Assembly (NCBI RefSeq): GCF_022530855.2
Contig: NZ_CP099567.1
Coordinates: forward strand, 372,001-436,000
Length of the DNA: 64,000 bases
Origin: Candidatus Vondammii sp. HM_W22
Lineage (GTDB): Bacteria > Pseudomonadota > Gammaproteobacteria > Chromatiales > Chromatiaceae
Direction: 5' to 3'
Part shown: piece after piece, positions 10,201 through 19,929 of the stretch
How the letters are laid out: the number at the start of each line of letters is the position of its first letter
Position numbering within the stretch: position 1 is the stretch's first letter
Position numbers and translations under genes: made by a program
The notes under the pieces: generated by a model
What the model was told of the DNA's origin: nothing
What the model saw: only the letters and a program-made list of their open reading frames with translations
Database searches by the model: none

Positions 10201-10707
10201 GGCGGTGTAGGTGTTGGCGGCGGGGTTGGGAATCCATTTTTTTTCGTACCAGACAAGGAGGGGTTGCTCGGGTTGTGGATTGAGGTAGGCCCATCGGCCC
10301 TGTTTCAGCCAGGCGGCGATCTCTTCGGTACTGTGGCGGTGTGGGGCATGGATCAGGAGGCCGGTGAGTGTCAGGCGGTTGATGGCCAGGTCGATGAAGG
10401 GCGCCTGTTCATACATGACGTCTTTGATCGGTAGCAGTTGGCTGTCGTGCACGGTGCGCTCCGGCTGGACGGAGGTTCGGGAAGGGGGCTGTGCCCTTGA
10501 TTGACCGTCCGTTGGTGAGAATATCATTCCCGTTGACTGGTCGGAAATTACAAAGCCTGGGGGGGCTGTCAAGGCATTTATGTCCTTTTCTTTGTCGGTC
10601 TCTGTTTTGACGGAGGGCTGGGGGGGCGGCAGGTTGAGCTTCACTAGGCTCAGCCCAGCGGTTTTAATTGGCGAATGGCCGATTGATCCGGCTTTTAGTC
10701 GTAACAC
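7258..10707 (-). pseudogene. Very large calcineurin-like metallophosphoesterase, multiply frameshifted
   Basis: Reading across frames gives one protein of roughly 1,100 residues. Frame A (GTG at 10707 to about 10108) holds a proline-rich start and ends at LPFYNPP. A six-C run (10103-10108) shifts to frame B, which carries the main body to about 7600. Two more shifts (about 7600, and the G run near 7545) lead to the C-terminus ending YDYALKSKI at 7258. The central part has metallophosphoesterase boxes: HLSNLHLSS (box 1, usually D-x-H, here N-x-H), LLLLTGDLYDH (box 2), LLLSHFTYVN (box 4) and FSGHSHRAGVYRL (box 5). Box 3 (GNHE/D) appears deleted to AHEAYEMPYGISPR. The N-terminal about 500 residues match no family I recognise. 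No signal peptide. Confidence 0.65.
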
Positions 10708-10743
10708 GAAGTCACTGGTTTTGGCTGGTGGAGTATTGACTGC

Positions 10744-11715
10744 TTATGAAGGTTCGATATCACTCAGGTGGCGTGCCACTGCAATCCACGAACCGAAAAG
10801 GCCCAGCAGCGTGCTGCCGCCAAGAAGGCCCAACAGGGTAGTGAAGTCAACCCCGGTTAGGTTAAAACCACTGTTATAGAGCTTGGCCAGTTGGGTTACA
10901 GGGTTATCCAGAAGCCCGATGGAGAGGGTGACCATTAGCCAGGCGATGATGCCGCCAAAAAGCCCGTACCAGAGGCCGTTATAGAGGAAAGGACGGCGGA
11001 TAAACGCATCGGTTCCGCCAATCAGCTTGGTGATCTCTATCTCTGCGTGACGGCTCTGGATCTCCAGCCGGATGGTGTTGCCGACGATCAGTAACACCGC
11101 AAGCACCAGGAGTGATGCTAGCATTATGATGCCGCGGCGGGCAATTTCAGTGATGGCATGGAAACGGCGGACCCATTGAAGATCGAGTTGTGCAAAGTCG
11201 ACTTTCTGCATTGTTTTCAGGCGCCCGAGTAGCACTTCTGCAGCCTCGGGAGTGGCATGGGTGGCTTCCGGTTCAATGACGAGTACTGCCGGGAGGGGGT
11301 TCTGATTCAGCGCGTCCAATGCCCCGGAAAAACCGCTTAATTGGCGAAATTCATCCAGGGCCTGCTTGCGTGTGATCAACCGGATATCGGCAATTGCCGG
11401 GTCAACACGCAGTTTTTCCGCCATCTGTTCAACACTTTTTTCCGTCACCTCCTGCTTGATGAATAGAGAGATACTGGCGGCACCTTCCCAATTGCCACTC
11501 AACTCCTGCACGTTGTTGAGTAGCAGATGGAGACCGGTTGGCAGTGCCAGTGCGATACTGATGACGGCCGACGTCATCAGCGTGGAAAGTGGGGCTCGGG
11601 TCAGCCGCCCCAGGCTGGCAAGAGCGACCTGAAGATGGCGAAGCAGCCAGATGTTCAGGCCTCGCCGCCTGCGGCTGCTGATTTGGGCGCTGCTTCTTTT
11701 GCGTTGCCTTGACAT
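10744..11715 (-). CDS. ftsX: Cell division protein FtsX
   Basis: Inner membrane partner of FtsE; the complex regulates septal peptidoglycan hydrolases. I use the ATG at 11715 rather than the upstream TTG; it overlaps the ftsE stop. Basic N-terminal tail, TM1 around STLMTSAVISIALALPTGLHLLL, a large periplasmic loop, then three TM segments (IIMLASLLVLAVLLIVGNTI, GLWYGLFGGIIAWLMVTLSIG, and the final LLGLLGGSTLLGLFGSWIAVA) and the conserved RLEIQSRHAEIEITKLIGGTD segment. Length is normal. Third gene of ftsY-ftsE-ftsX. Confidence 0.96.
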   Translation of the reverse strand: MSRQRKRSSAQISSRRRRGLNIWLLRHLQVALASLGRLTRAPLSTLMTSAVISIALALPTGLHLLLNNVQELSGNWEGAASISLFIKQEVTEKSVEQMAEKLRVDPAIADIRLITRKQALDEFRQLSGFSGALDALNQNPLPAVLVIEPEATHATPEAAEVLLGRLKTMQKVDFAQLDLQWVRRFHAITEIARRGIIMLASLLVLAVLLIVGNTIRLEIQSRHAEIEITKLIGGTDAFIRRPFLYNGLWYGLFGGIIAWLMVTLSIGLLDNPVTQLAKLYNSGFNLTGVDFTTLLGLLGGSTLLGLFGSWIAVARHLSDIEPS

Positions 11716-12392
11716 CAACCGGCCACCTGCTGCGCTGAATCCTTTATCAGCCTGCTTTTATCTAGTAACAGGATTCGTCGGTTCATTCGGGAGATTAGGT
11801 CTAGGTCGTGGGTGGCAATCAACATAGTGACGCCGACATCACTGAACCACTCAAACAGTGTCATGATCTCTTTGGACAGGTCAGGGTCCAGGTTGCCTGT
11901 GGGTTCGTCGGCAAGAATGACCGGGGGTTTGCTGACCACTGCACGGGCAATCCCCACTCGTTGCTGTTCACCCCCGGAGAGGGTAATGGGGTAGTCTCTC
12001 TCCTCCGGGAGCAATCCCACCTTATCCAGTGCAGCACGAACCCGGCGGCGAATCTCCTGGTGGCCAAGCCCGGCTACCACCAGCGGCATGGCAACATTAT
12101 CGAATACTGTTCTGTCGTTAAGCAGCCGGTGGTCCTGAAAAATCATCCCCACTTCTCTGCGGTGGTAAGGGATCTGCCGGCGCTTCAGCCTTGTCAGGTT
12201 ACGATTTGCTACTCTTACTTGTCCCCGGGTGCTTCGCTCCAGCAGGCCGATCAGCTTGAGCAAGGTGCTCTTGCCGGCGCCGGAATGGCCGGTGAGAAAC
12301 ACCATCTCTCCGGGCTCGATGTGAAAACTGGCGTTACTCAGTCCTTCGTGCCCGCCAGGGTAGCGTTTGGTGACATTATCGAAATGGATCAT
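11715..12392 (-). CDS. ftsE: Cell division ATP-binding protein FtsE
   Basis: 225-residue ABC ATPase. Walker A GHSGAGKSTLLKL at about residues 35-47, signature LSGGEQQRVGIARA, Walker B PPVILADEPTGNLD, and the switch histidine in LIATHDLDL. Works with FtsX on the cytoplasmic face of the divisome. Overlaps ftsX by one base and lies 30 bases after ftsY. Confidence 0.97.
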   Translation of the reverse strand: MIHFDNVTKRYPGGHEGLSNASFHIEPGEMVFLTGHSGAGKSTLLKLIGLLERSTRGQVRVANRNLTRLKRRQIPYHRREVGMIFQDHRLLNDRTVFDNVAMPLVVAGLGHQEIRRRVRAALDKVGLLPEERDYPITLSGGEQQRVGIARAVVSKPPVILADEPTGNLDPDLSKEIMTLFEWFSDVGVTMLIATHDLDLISRMNRRILLLDKSRLIKDSAQQVAG

Positions 12393-12422
12393 ATTCTTTC
12401 AGGCTACTGTCTTGTGTCCTTC

Positions 12423-13418
12423 CTACTCTTCAAATAGTGCATCGACAAACTCTTTGGGTTCAAAGTGGCGCAGATCTTCAATCGTTTCTCCCACACCGAT
12501 GAACCGGATGGGGATTTTCAGCTTGTCGGCGATCGCAAAGACGATACCACCTTTTGCTGTGCCGTCCAGCTTGGTAAGGGTGATGCCGGTGAGACCGACT
12601 ATTTTGTTGAACTGCTGTGCCTGATTGAGGGCGTTTTGACCTGTGGTGGCGTCTACAACCAGCATCACCTCGTGAGGCGCTGCCGGGTCGATTTTTTTCA
12701 TTACCCGGGCTATCTTGGCCAGCTCTTCCATCAGATTGGTCTTGGTGTGGAGGCGGCCGGCGGTATCTGCGATCAGCACATCGATAGTGCGTGATGTGGC
12801 CGCCTGGAGTGCATCGAAGATCACTGAAGCGGAATCGGCGCCTGTCTGTTGGGCGATTATCGGGATGCTGTTGCGTTCGCCCCATGCCTGAAGCTGTTCC
12901 ACGGCGGCAGCACGAAACGTATCGCCGGCGGCCAGCATGACGCTCTGGCCCTCTTCCTGGAGGCGTTTCGCCAGTTTTCCGATGGTGGTGGTTTTACCGG
13001 CGCCGTTGACGCCCACCATCAGAATCACTTGAGGTTTGCCATTGACGGCCTGTTTCACCGGCGCATCACAGCCATCGAGAATCGTCTGCAACTGCTGCTT
13101 CAGTGCCTGGGTGAGCGCCTCCGGGTCCGACAGCTCATTACGTTTAACCTGTTGCGTGAGATCATCTATAATTCGGCTGGTGGTGTCGATGCCCACATCT
13201 GCCATCAGGAGCAGGGTCTCCAGCTCCTCCAGCAGGTCGTCATCGATGCTCTTCTTGCCCAGAATTAGGTTGGCCAGGCCATCAGTGAGATTGCTGCGGG
13301 TTTTCGACAGGTGCTCTTTCAGACGGCTGAGCAGGCTCCGCTGCTCCGGCTTGCCTAAGTCGTTGACACTCTCGTCACTGGCAGTTTCCGGTTTTTTTCT
13401 TTTGCCAAATCCAAACAT
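12423..13418 (-). CDS. ftsY: Signal recognition particle receptor FtsY
   Basis: 331-residue SRP receptor GTPase. A short acidic A-domain is followed by the N domain (helical, ending LEELETLLLMADVGIDTT) and the G domain with GVNGAGKTTTIGKLA (P-loop), DTFRAAAVEQL, DTAGRLHTKTNLMEEL, TKLDGTAKGG and the closing IRFIGVGETIEDLRHFEPKEFVDALF. It docks SRP-ribosome complexes to SecYEG. The A domain is shorter than in Escherichia coli, as usual outside the enterics. First gene of ftsYEX, divergent from the M16 peptidase pair. Confidence 0.97.
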   Translation of the reverse strand: MFGFGKRKKPETASDESVNDLGKPEQRSLLSRLKEHLSKTRSNLTDGLANLILGKKSIDDDLLEELETLLLMADVGIDTTSRIIDDLTQQVKRNELSDPEALTQALKQQLQTILDGCDAPVKQAVNGKPQVILMVGVNGAGKTTTIGKLAKRLQEEGQSVMLAAGDTFRAAAVEQLQAWGERNSIPIIAQQTGADSASVIFDALQAATSRTIDVLIADTAGRLHTKTNLMEELAKIARVMKKIDPAAPHEVMLVVDATTGQNALNQAQQFNKIVGLTGITLTKLDGTAKGGIVFAIADKLKIPIRFIGVGETIEDLRHFEPKEFVDALFEE

Positions 13419-13558
13419 CTATACACGGTTCCTGTATGGTCACAGAACTGATGACCGTTTGTTTTGTCTTTAAGCTGAATTGATCATTTCAGCATGGTTG
13501 CAGAATCCTAACATTTTGTATCGAATCTACCTATCCCAAAAGGTGCAAGGAAAGAGTT

Positions 13559-14923
13559 ATGAGAAGTATATTTGCCGCAGTTCTGCTGCTGGTATCCCTG
13601 GGCTCTCTGGCTGAGAGCAAAGTTCACGAGGCTCTGTTGGCGAATGGTCTGAAGGTGCTCGTAAAAGAGGATCACCGTGCCCCCATCGTTGTCTCCCAGG
13701 TTTGGTACAAGGTGGGCTCTTCCTATGAGCCGGATGGTATTACTGGCGTGTCACATGTCCTGGAGCACATGATGTTCAAGGGTACTGAAAAATATGCGCC
13801 TGGGAAGTTCTCCCGCATCATCTCCGCCAATGGCGGCGAGGATAACGCATTCACCGGGCGTGATTATACCACCTATTACCAGAAACTCGCCAAAGATCGC
13901 CTGGAGGTCGCTTTTGAGCTGGAGGCGGACCGTATGCGCAATCTCACTCTGCCGACAGATGAGTTTGTCAAAGAGCTGGAGGTGGTAAAGGAGGAGCGAA
14001 GGCTGCGCACCGAGGATAAACCGACTTCGCTGACCTATGAGCAGTTCAATGCTCTGGCGTACCGTGCGCTGCCGTATGCCAACCCAGTGATTGGCTGGAT
14101 GAACGATCTCGATCACCTGGAGGTGGCAGATCTTCACGCCTGGTATCGCCGCTGGTATGCACCCAACAATGCCACCCTGGTGGTGGTAGGCGATGTAGAT
14201 CATGAACAGGTGATGCTGTTGGCGAAGCGCTATTTCGGTGATCTGAAGCCGGAAAAAATACCTCAGCTCAAACCGTTGCGGGAACCTCCCCAGCTGGGTG
14301 AAGTCCGTGCGGTGGTACGCACGCCGGCAAAAGAACCCTATCTGATCATGGGGTATAAAACACCGGTGCTGACAACGGCAAAAGAGGCGTGGGAGCCCTA
14401 CGCGCTGGATATGCTGGCCGCAGTTCTGGATGGCGGCAGTAGTGCTCGTTTTAGCCGCAACCTGATTCGTGGAAGGGAAATTGCCGTATCGGCGGGGGCC
14501 AGTTACAGCCCCTTTTCCCGGCTTTCAGGGATGTTGTCGCTGAGCGGTACCCCGGCCAAGGGCCACACGATGGACGAGCTAGAGCAGGGACTGAAAAATG
14601 AGATTGAATTGGTTAAGCGCGAACTGGTTGCTGATCAGGAGCTGGCCCGGGTTCGAGCCCGGGTTGTGGCGGAGCAGGTCTATGAGCTGGATTCGGTTTT
14701 CTATCAGGCGATGCAGATCGGTATTCTGGAGACGGTGGGCCTCGATTGGCGACTGCTGGACGAATATGTGGAGCAGCTCAAGCAGGTGACGCCGGAACAG
14801 GTGCGTGAAGTGGCACGGAAATATCTCGTTGATGATCATTTGACGGTGACTTGGCTGGAACCCCTGCCGATGAAAAAAAGCCAGCGGAAACCAGTGCAGA
14901 CTTTGGGAGGCCATCATGGATAA
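13559..14923 (+). CDS. M16 family zinc metallopeptidase, catalytic member
   Basis: 454-residue insulinase-like peptidase with a signal peptide (ends near LGSLAES), so exported to the periplasm. The inverted zinc motif HVLEH (in GVSHVLEHMMFKG, about residue 66) plus downstream EVVKEERRLRTED supplies the third ligand. Start chosen at the ATG after AAGGAAAGAG. Paired with a second, non-catalytic M16 protein just downstream, as is typical of bacterial heterodimers in this family. Substrate unknown. Confidence 0.92.
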   Translation: MRSIFAAVLLLVSLGSLAESKVHEALLANGLKVLVKEDHRAPIVVSQVWYKVGSSYEPDGITGVSHVLEHMMFKGTEKYAPGKFSRIISANGGEDNAFTGRDYTTYYQKLAKDRLEVAFELEADRMRNLTLPTDEFVKELEVVKEERRLRTEDKPTSLTYEQFNALAYRALPYANPVIGWMNDLDHLEVADLHAWYRRWYAPNNATLVVVGDVDHEQVMLLAKRYFGDLKPEKIPQLKPLREPPQLGEVRAVVRTPAKEPYLIMGYKTPVLTTAKEAWEPYALDMLAAVLDGGSSARFSRNLIRGREIAVSAGASYSPFSRLSGMLSLSGTPAKGHTMDELEQGLKNEIELVKRELVADQELARVRARVVAEQVYELDSVFYQAMQIGILETVGLDWRLLDEYVEQLKQVTPEQVREVARKYLVDDHLTVTWLEPLPMKKSQRKPVQTLGGHHG

Positions 14924-14986
14924 CCACTTTTCCAATACACATCCATGCGGCGTTATTGAGAATTTATCATTATGACGGTCAAGAGA

Positions 14987-16309
14987 ATGAAATTTATTGG
15001 TTTCCCGGTCTTCCTGCTGTTGCTCTTCACTGCATCTGCACTCCAGGCCGGCCCAAAGATTCAGAGCTGGAATACGGCCAATGGAGCCAAAGTGCTGTTT
15101 GTGCCTGCAGCTGATTTGCCAATGCTCGATATTCAGGTGGTGTTTGATGCAGGCAGTGCCCGGGATGCAGATAAACCCGGCCTAGCGGTTTTAACCAATG
15201 CCTTGCTGACCGATGGGGCGGGTGAATGGAATGCGGATCAGATCGCAGAACGTCTGGAAGCGGTTGGGGCCGAGATGGGTGCGGGCGCTCTGCGCGATAT
15301 GGCCTGGGTGTCACTGCGGACGCTGACTGAAAAGCGCATTTTGTCCACCTCACTGGAGACACTGGTGGCGACATTGGCATCTCCCCGCTTTGACGAGGGT
15401 GATTTGGAGCGCAACCGGCAGGCGATGCAGGCCTCCCTGCGCCGACTTGAGCAGTCGCCAGGGAAGGTGGCGAGCAAGGCATTTTTTGCCACGCTTTACG
15501 GTGAACACCCCTATGCCAGTTATCGGGGAGGTACCCAGGCATCATTGGCCGGATTTACCCGTGAAGATGTTGTCGCCTATTTTCAGCGCTACTATGTAGC
15601 CCGCAATGCATCTATAGCCATTGTCGGTGCTGTCGATAGAGTTGAAGCGGAGAAGCTGGCAGAGGCGATCACCCGCCGTATGCCTGCTGGTGAGCATGCC
15701 CCCGACCTGTCCAGGGTGGCGGACCTTGCAGCACCTACTGATATCCATACGCAGTTTCCCTCTAGTCAGACTCATATTCTGATGGGGCAGGCGGGGGTTT
15801 TTCGGGGTGATAAAGACTATTTTACGCTCTATGTGGGCAACCATGTCCTCGGTGGCAGTGGGTTGATCTCTCTGCTCAGTGAAGAGGTGCGGGAGAAGCG
15901 GGGTCTCTCTTATAGTGTTTATAGCTATTTTTCACCGATGCGGCGCAAAGGGCCTTTCGTTATAGGGGGGCAGACTCAGAATGCCAAAGCGGTCGAGGCG
16001 CTGAGGGTGATGAAAGCAACCCTGAAACGCTATATCGAGCAAGGCCCTACGGAAGATGAGCTGACTGCCTCGAAACAAAATATAACCGGCGGGTTTCCTC
16101 TGCGTATCTCCAGCAACAGCAAAATCGTCGGGTATCTGGCCATGCTCGGTTTCTATGATATGCCGCTGGATTATCTGGATACCTTTGTCAGCAGGATTAA
16201 TGCGGTAACCGGAGAGCAGATTAGAGAGGCGTTTCAACGCCGACTCGATATGGATCGTTTTGTTACTGTTGTGGTGGGCAATGGGCCGACGGCAGAAAAA
16301 AACAACTGA
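14987..16309 (+). CDS. M16 family peptidase-like protein, non-catalytic partner
   Basis: About 440 residues with a signal peptide (MKFIGFPVFLLLLFTASALQA); I prefer the ATG at 14987 over 14972 because it gives a cleaner signal sequence. Same fold as the preceding protein but the HxxEH motif is absent: the equivalent region reads LAVLTNALLTDGAG. The C-terminal conserved R/Y motif (EKRGLSYSVYSYF) is present. Known pattern: one M16 subunit supplies zinc, the other substrate-binding residues. Its end overlaps the rsmD start. Confidence 0.9.
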   Translation: MKFIGFPVFLLLLFTASALQAGPKIQSWNTANGAKVLFVPAADLPMLDIQVVFDAGSARDADKPGLAVLTNALLTDGAGEWNADQIAERLEAVGAEMGAGALRDMAWVSLRTLTEKRILSTSLETLVATLASPRFDEGDLERNRQAMQASLRRLEQSPGKVASKAFFATLYGEHPYASYRGGTQASLAGFTREDVVAYFQRYYVARNASIAIVGAVDRVEAEKLAEAITRRMPAGEHAPDLSRVADLAAPTDIHTQFPSSQTHILMGQAGVFRGDKDYFTLYVGNHVLGGSGLISLLSEEVREKRGLSYSVYSYFSPMRRKGPFVIGGQTQNAKAVEALRVMKATLKRYIEQGPTEDELTASKQNITGGFPLRISSNSKIVGYLAMLGFYDMPLDYLDTFVSRINAVTGEQIREAFQRRLDMDRFVTVVVGNGPTAEKNN

Positions 16310-16877
16310 ACCGACGAGACACCGGGGGCAGGCCAATCAGGTCCGTATCATTGCTGGTGAGCATCGGGGGCGGCGCTTGGAGTTTCCCGACCTGCCCGGC
16401 TTAAGGCCCACTTCAGACCGGGTTAAAGAGACCGTTTTTAACTGGTTGCAGCCGCTGTTCCCGGGTGCCGCCTGTCTGGATCTGTTCGCCGGGAGTGGTG
16501 CTTTGGGGTTGGAGGCAGCCTCCCGGGGCGCTGGTCGGGTGACCCTGCTGGATATGAGTGCAGTGGCGGTGCAACAACTCCGGTCTCATCAGGCGCTGTT
16601 GGGGCTGAAGCAGGTGAGGATCGAGCAGGCGGATGCTCGGAAATGGTTGGAAACTACGGCCGAGCCTTTTGAGGTTGTCTTTCTTGACCCTCCCTTTGCC
16701 GATGATCTGCTAACAATTTGCTGTCGTCGGCTGGAGGATAACGGCTGGCTTGAGCCGAATGCCAGAATCTACCTTGAGCGCAACCTTCACGGCCCTGAGC
16801 CTTCTTTGCCAGCCAGCTGGGTTCAGCTTAAAGCGAAAAAGGCGGGTGAAGTCGCTTACGCTCTCTATACTCGATAG
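16281..16877 (+). CDS. rsmD: 16S rRNA (guanine966-N2)-methyltransferase
   Basis: Methylates G966 of 16S rRNA. The RIIAGEHRGRRLEFP N-terminus, the SAM-binding CLDLFAGSGALGLEAASRGA and the catalytic FLDPPF (DPPF) motif are all present. About 198 residues from the ATG at 16281, which lies inside the end of the M16 gene (29-base overlap); a start closer to the VRIIAG segment is also possible. The overlap suggests co-transcription with the peptidase pair. Confidence 0.94.
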   Translation: MGRRQKKTTEPTRHRGQANQVRIIAGEHRGRRLEFPDLPGLRPTSDRVKETVFNWLQPLFPGAACLDLFAGSGALGLEAASRGAGRVTLLDMSAVAVQQLRSHQALLGLKQVRIEQADARKWLETTAEPFEVVFLDPPFADDLLTICCRRLEDNGWLEPNARIYLERNLHGPEPSLPASWVQLKAKKAGEVAYALYTR

Positions 16878-16966
16878 TCTTTTGATCCGATGATACTTAC
16901 TTTAACAGCCCAATACCACCCGGGGTGATCGCTTCCCTGGCTTCTGTCCTACGCCGGAATGGATGA

Positions 16967-17605
<639 letters not shown>

Positions 17606-17704
17606 AACGGTCGAAGGGATAGGCATTAAGCTGCGCCAGTAATTAATAGTTTAGAATCTGGTAAAAATCAGGAGGGTCTTCGGGTCCTGTATTGGGAGTT
17701 GTAA

Positions 17705-17956
<252 letters not shown>

Positions 17957-17958
17957 AG

Positions 17959-19662
17959 ATGGCAGATCGTAATTTGATCAAAACAGAAAGGGCTCCATTT
18001 AGGAGCCTTTCTGTTTTTTGCGCTCTGTTGCTGGTCTGTTTTTCTGCGGTAGTTTCTGCAAATCCAACAAAAACCGCAATCGCCACAGCCCATCCCCTGG
18101 CAACGGAGGCGGGCCATGAAATAATTGCTCTTGGGGGTAATGCCTTTGACGCGGCGATTGCCGTTGCGGCGGTGCTGGCTGTGGTTGAACCCTACAGTTC
18201 TGGAATCGGTGGTGGCGGTTTCTGGTTGCTCCATCGTGCCAAAGACAGTTTTGAAGTGATGGTGGATGGTCGAGAGCGTGCCCCCCTAGCTGCCCATCGT
18301 GATCTCTATCTGGACAACGCTGGTGAAGTGATCCCCGGCCTCTCCATGAACGGCCCTCTCTCTGCCGGTATCCCGGGCGAGCCTGCTGCGCTGGCACATA
18401 TCGCCAAGGTTTATGGCCGGCTCTCATTAAAGCAAAGCCTTGCTCCGGCAATCAGGATTGTCCGGCAGGGTTTTCTGGTTGACCCCCATTACCAACGCCT
18501 TGCCAGATGGCACCTGGAGCAGCTTCAAAAGTGGCCGGCTTCAGTGCATCAGTTTCTGCTTAGCGGTGAAGTTCCTCCTGTGGGGACGATGATTCGGCAA
18601 CCTGAACTTGCGGAGACATTTAACCGGCTTGCTGAAAAGGGCCAAGCGGGTTTCTATCAAGGTGAGACGGCTGAAAAGCTGTTAGCCGGCGTCCGTGCTG
18701 CCGGCGGTATCTGGACCCGTGAGGACCTCTCCCGCTACCAAATAGTGGAGCGGACGCCGGTTAAGGGCACTTACAAGGGGATGAAAATCACCAGCGCCGC
18801 GTTACCCTCTTCTGGCGGCATCGTGCTGGTAACCATGCTTAACATTCTTTCGGGGTTTGATTTGGGAGCCGTGCCTTCCGTGACCCGGAAGCATCTGTTA
18901 GTTGAGGCGATGCGGCGCGCTTACCGGGATCGCGCAGAGTACCTTGGAGACCCGGATTTTGTCGATATCCCTACCGAACGTCTGATCAGCACAAACTATG
19001 CAGCGGGACTTGCCAGAGATATTCAACTGGATGTGGCAACTCCCAGCCGACTTCAATACAATCCCTCCTCTCAGGGCGAAGGGAGGGATACCACCCACTA
19101 TTCCATAATCGATGCTGAAGGGAATCGTGTTTCGGCTACCATGAGTATCAATTATCCCTTCGGGTCCTGCTTTGTACCGCCAGGCACCGGTGTGCTGCTG
19201 AACGATGAGATGGATGATTTTTCTGCCCGGCCGGGTGTGCCCAATGTCTATGGTCTGATCGGTGGCGAGGCAAATGCGATTGCACCGGGCAAACGCATGC
19301 TGTCGAGTATGACACCGACCTTTGTCGAGACTGAACAGGGCGTGGCGGTTATCGGTACACCGGGAGGGAGTCGGATCATCACCATGTTGCTCCATGGGAT
19401 CTTAGAGCTGGCCGATAGCAAGGGTGTCGATGCCTGGGTGATAAAACCGCGCTTTCATCACCAGTTTCTACCGGACCAAATACAGTTTGAGCCTGATGCG
19501 CTGACCCAGGAGGAACAGGAAACACTGAAATCCATGGGTCATGAATTGAAGCCCCTGGAGCGTGGTTATGGAAATATGCAGGCCGTTTTTTGGCATCGGG
19601 GGAACGGTGAACTCTCCGCGGCAAGTGACCCGCGGGGTATAGGGTCGGCTAGTGTGCGTTAG
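17959..19662 (+). CDS. ggt: Gamma-glutamyltranspeptidase
   Basis: 567-residue periplasmic N-terminal nucleophile hydrolase that cleaves gamma-glutamyl bonds, mainly of glutathione. Signal peptide around FRSLSVFCALLLVCFSAVVSA. The proenzyme cleavage site and catalytic threonine are in GRDTTHYSIIDAEGNRVS, preceded by the usual about 370 residues. Substrate residues appear in ERAPLAAHRDLY and YPFGSCFVPP, with GTPGGSRII near the C-terminus. Starting at 17959 (ATG, weak ribosome site) gives a proper signal sequence, but the 5' codons overlap an intrinsic terminator; a TTG start at 18028 would avoid it but spoil the signal peptide. Confidence 0.94.
   Translation: MADRNLIKTERAPFRSLSVFCALLLVCFSAVVSANPTKTAIATAHPLATEAGHEIIALGGNAFDAAIAVAAVLAVVEPYSSGIGGGGFWLLHRAKDSFEVMVDGRERAPLAAHRDLYLDNAGEVIPGLSMNGPLSAGIPGEPAALAHIAKVYGRLSLKQSLAPAIRIVRQGFLVDPHYQRLARWHLEQLQKWPASVHQFLLSGEVPPVGTMIRQPELAETFNRLAEKGQAGFYQGETAEKLLAGVRAAGGIWTREDLSRYQIVERTPVKGTYKGMKITSAALPSSGGIVLVTMLNILSGFDLGAVPSVTRKHLLVEAMRRAYRDRAEYLGDPDFVDIPTERLISTNYAAGLARDIQLDVATPSRLQYNPSSQGEGRDTTHYSIIDAEGNRVSATMSINYPFGSCFVPPGTGVLLNDEMDDFSARPGVPNVYGLIGGEANAIAPGKRMLSSMTPTFVETEQGVAVIGTPGGSRIITMLLHGILELADSKGVDAWVIKPRFHHQFLPDQIQFEPDALTQEEQETLKSMGHELKPLERGYGNMQAVFWHRGNGELSAASDPRGIGSASVR
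17981..18019 (+). terminator. Strong intrinsic terminator inside the start of ggt
   Basis: AAACAGAAAG plus GCTCC pair with GGAGC plus CTTTCTGTTT: 15 base pairs with a single bulged G and a 5-base loop, followed by TTTTTT. This is a textbook rho-independent terminator for the ferredoxin gene, but it lies within the first 20 codons of the ggt open frame. Confidence 0.85.
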
Positions 19663-19929
19663 TGCTTGACCAGCTCGTGTGGTGGAGGCTATAGCGAATC
19701 CAGTCCCAAGATGTTGTGAATAAATCCCTGTAAACCTGACGACAGCATTCCTGCTGCCGACACTTCTGGAACTGGACTCGCTATACGCTCTCATAAACCT
19801 TTGTAGGGTGTTGCCTAATGATATGCATAATGGCAACTTTCTGAGAGATAACTGGCTCATTTCGTTTAATGGGCCCTGTTCCACTGATAGGGTCATCCAA
19901 ATTGCTCAAAGAACATCAGGAGGAAAACA

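Noticed and set aside
2841-10707. All frameshifts being sequencing errors
   Set aside because: Some lie in homopolymers and may be errors, but others involve deletions, fusions, stop codons and loss of catalytic residues, while most core genes in the window read cleanly.
13559-16309. Quinoprotein or mitochondrial-processing role for the M16 pair
   Set aside because: No pqq genes nearby, and both proteins carry signal peptides; a generic periplasmic M16 heterodimer is the safer call.
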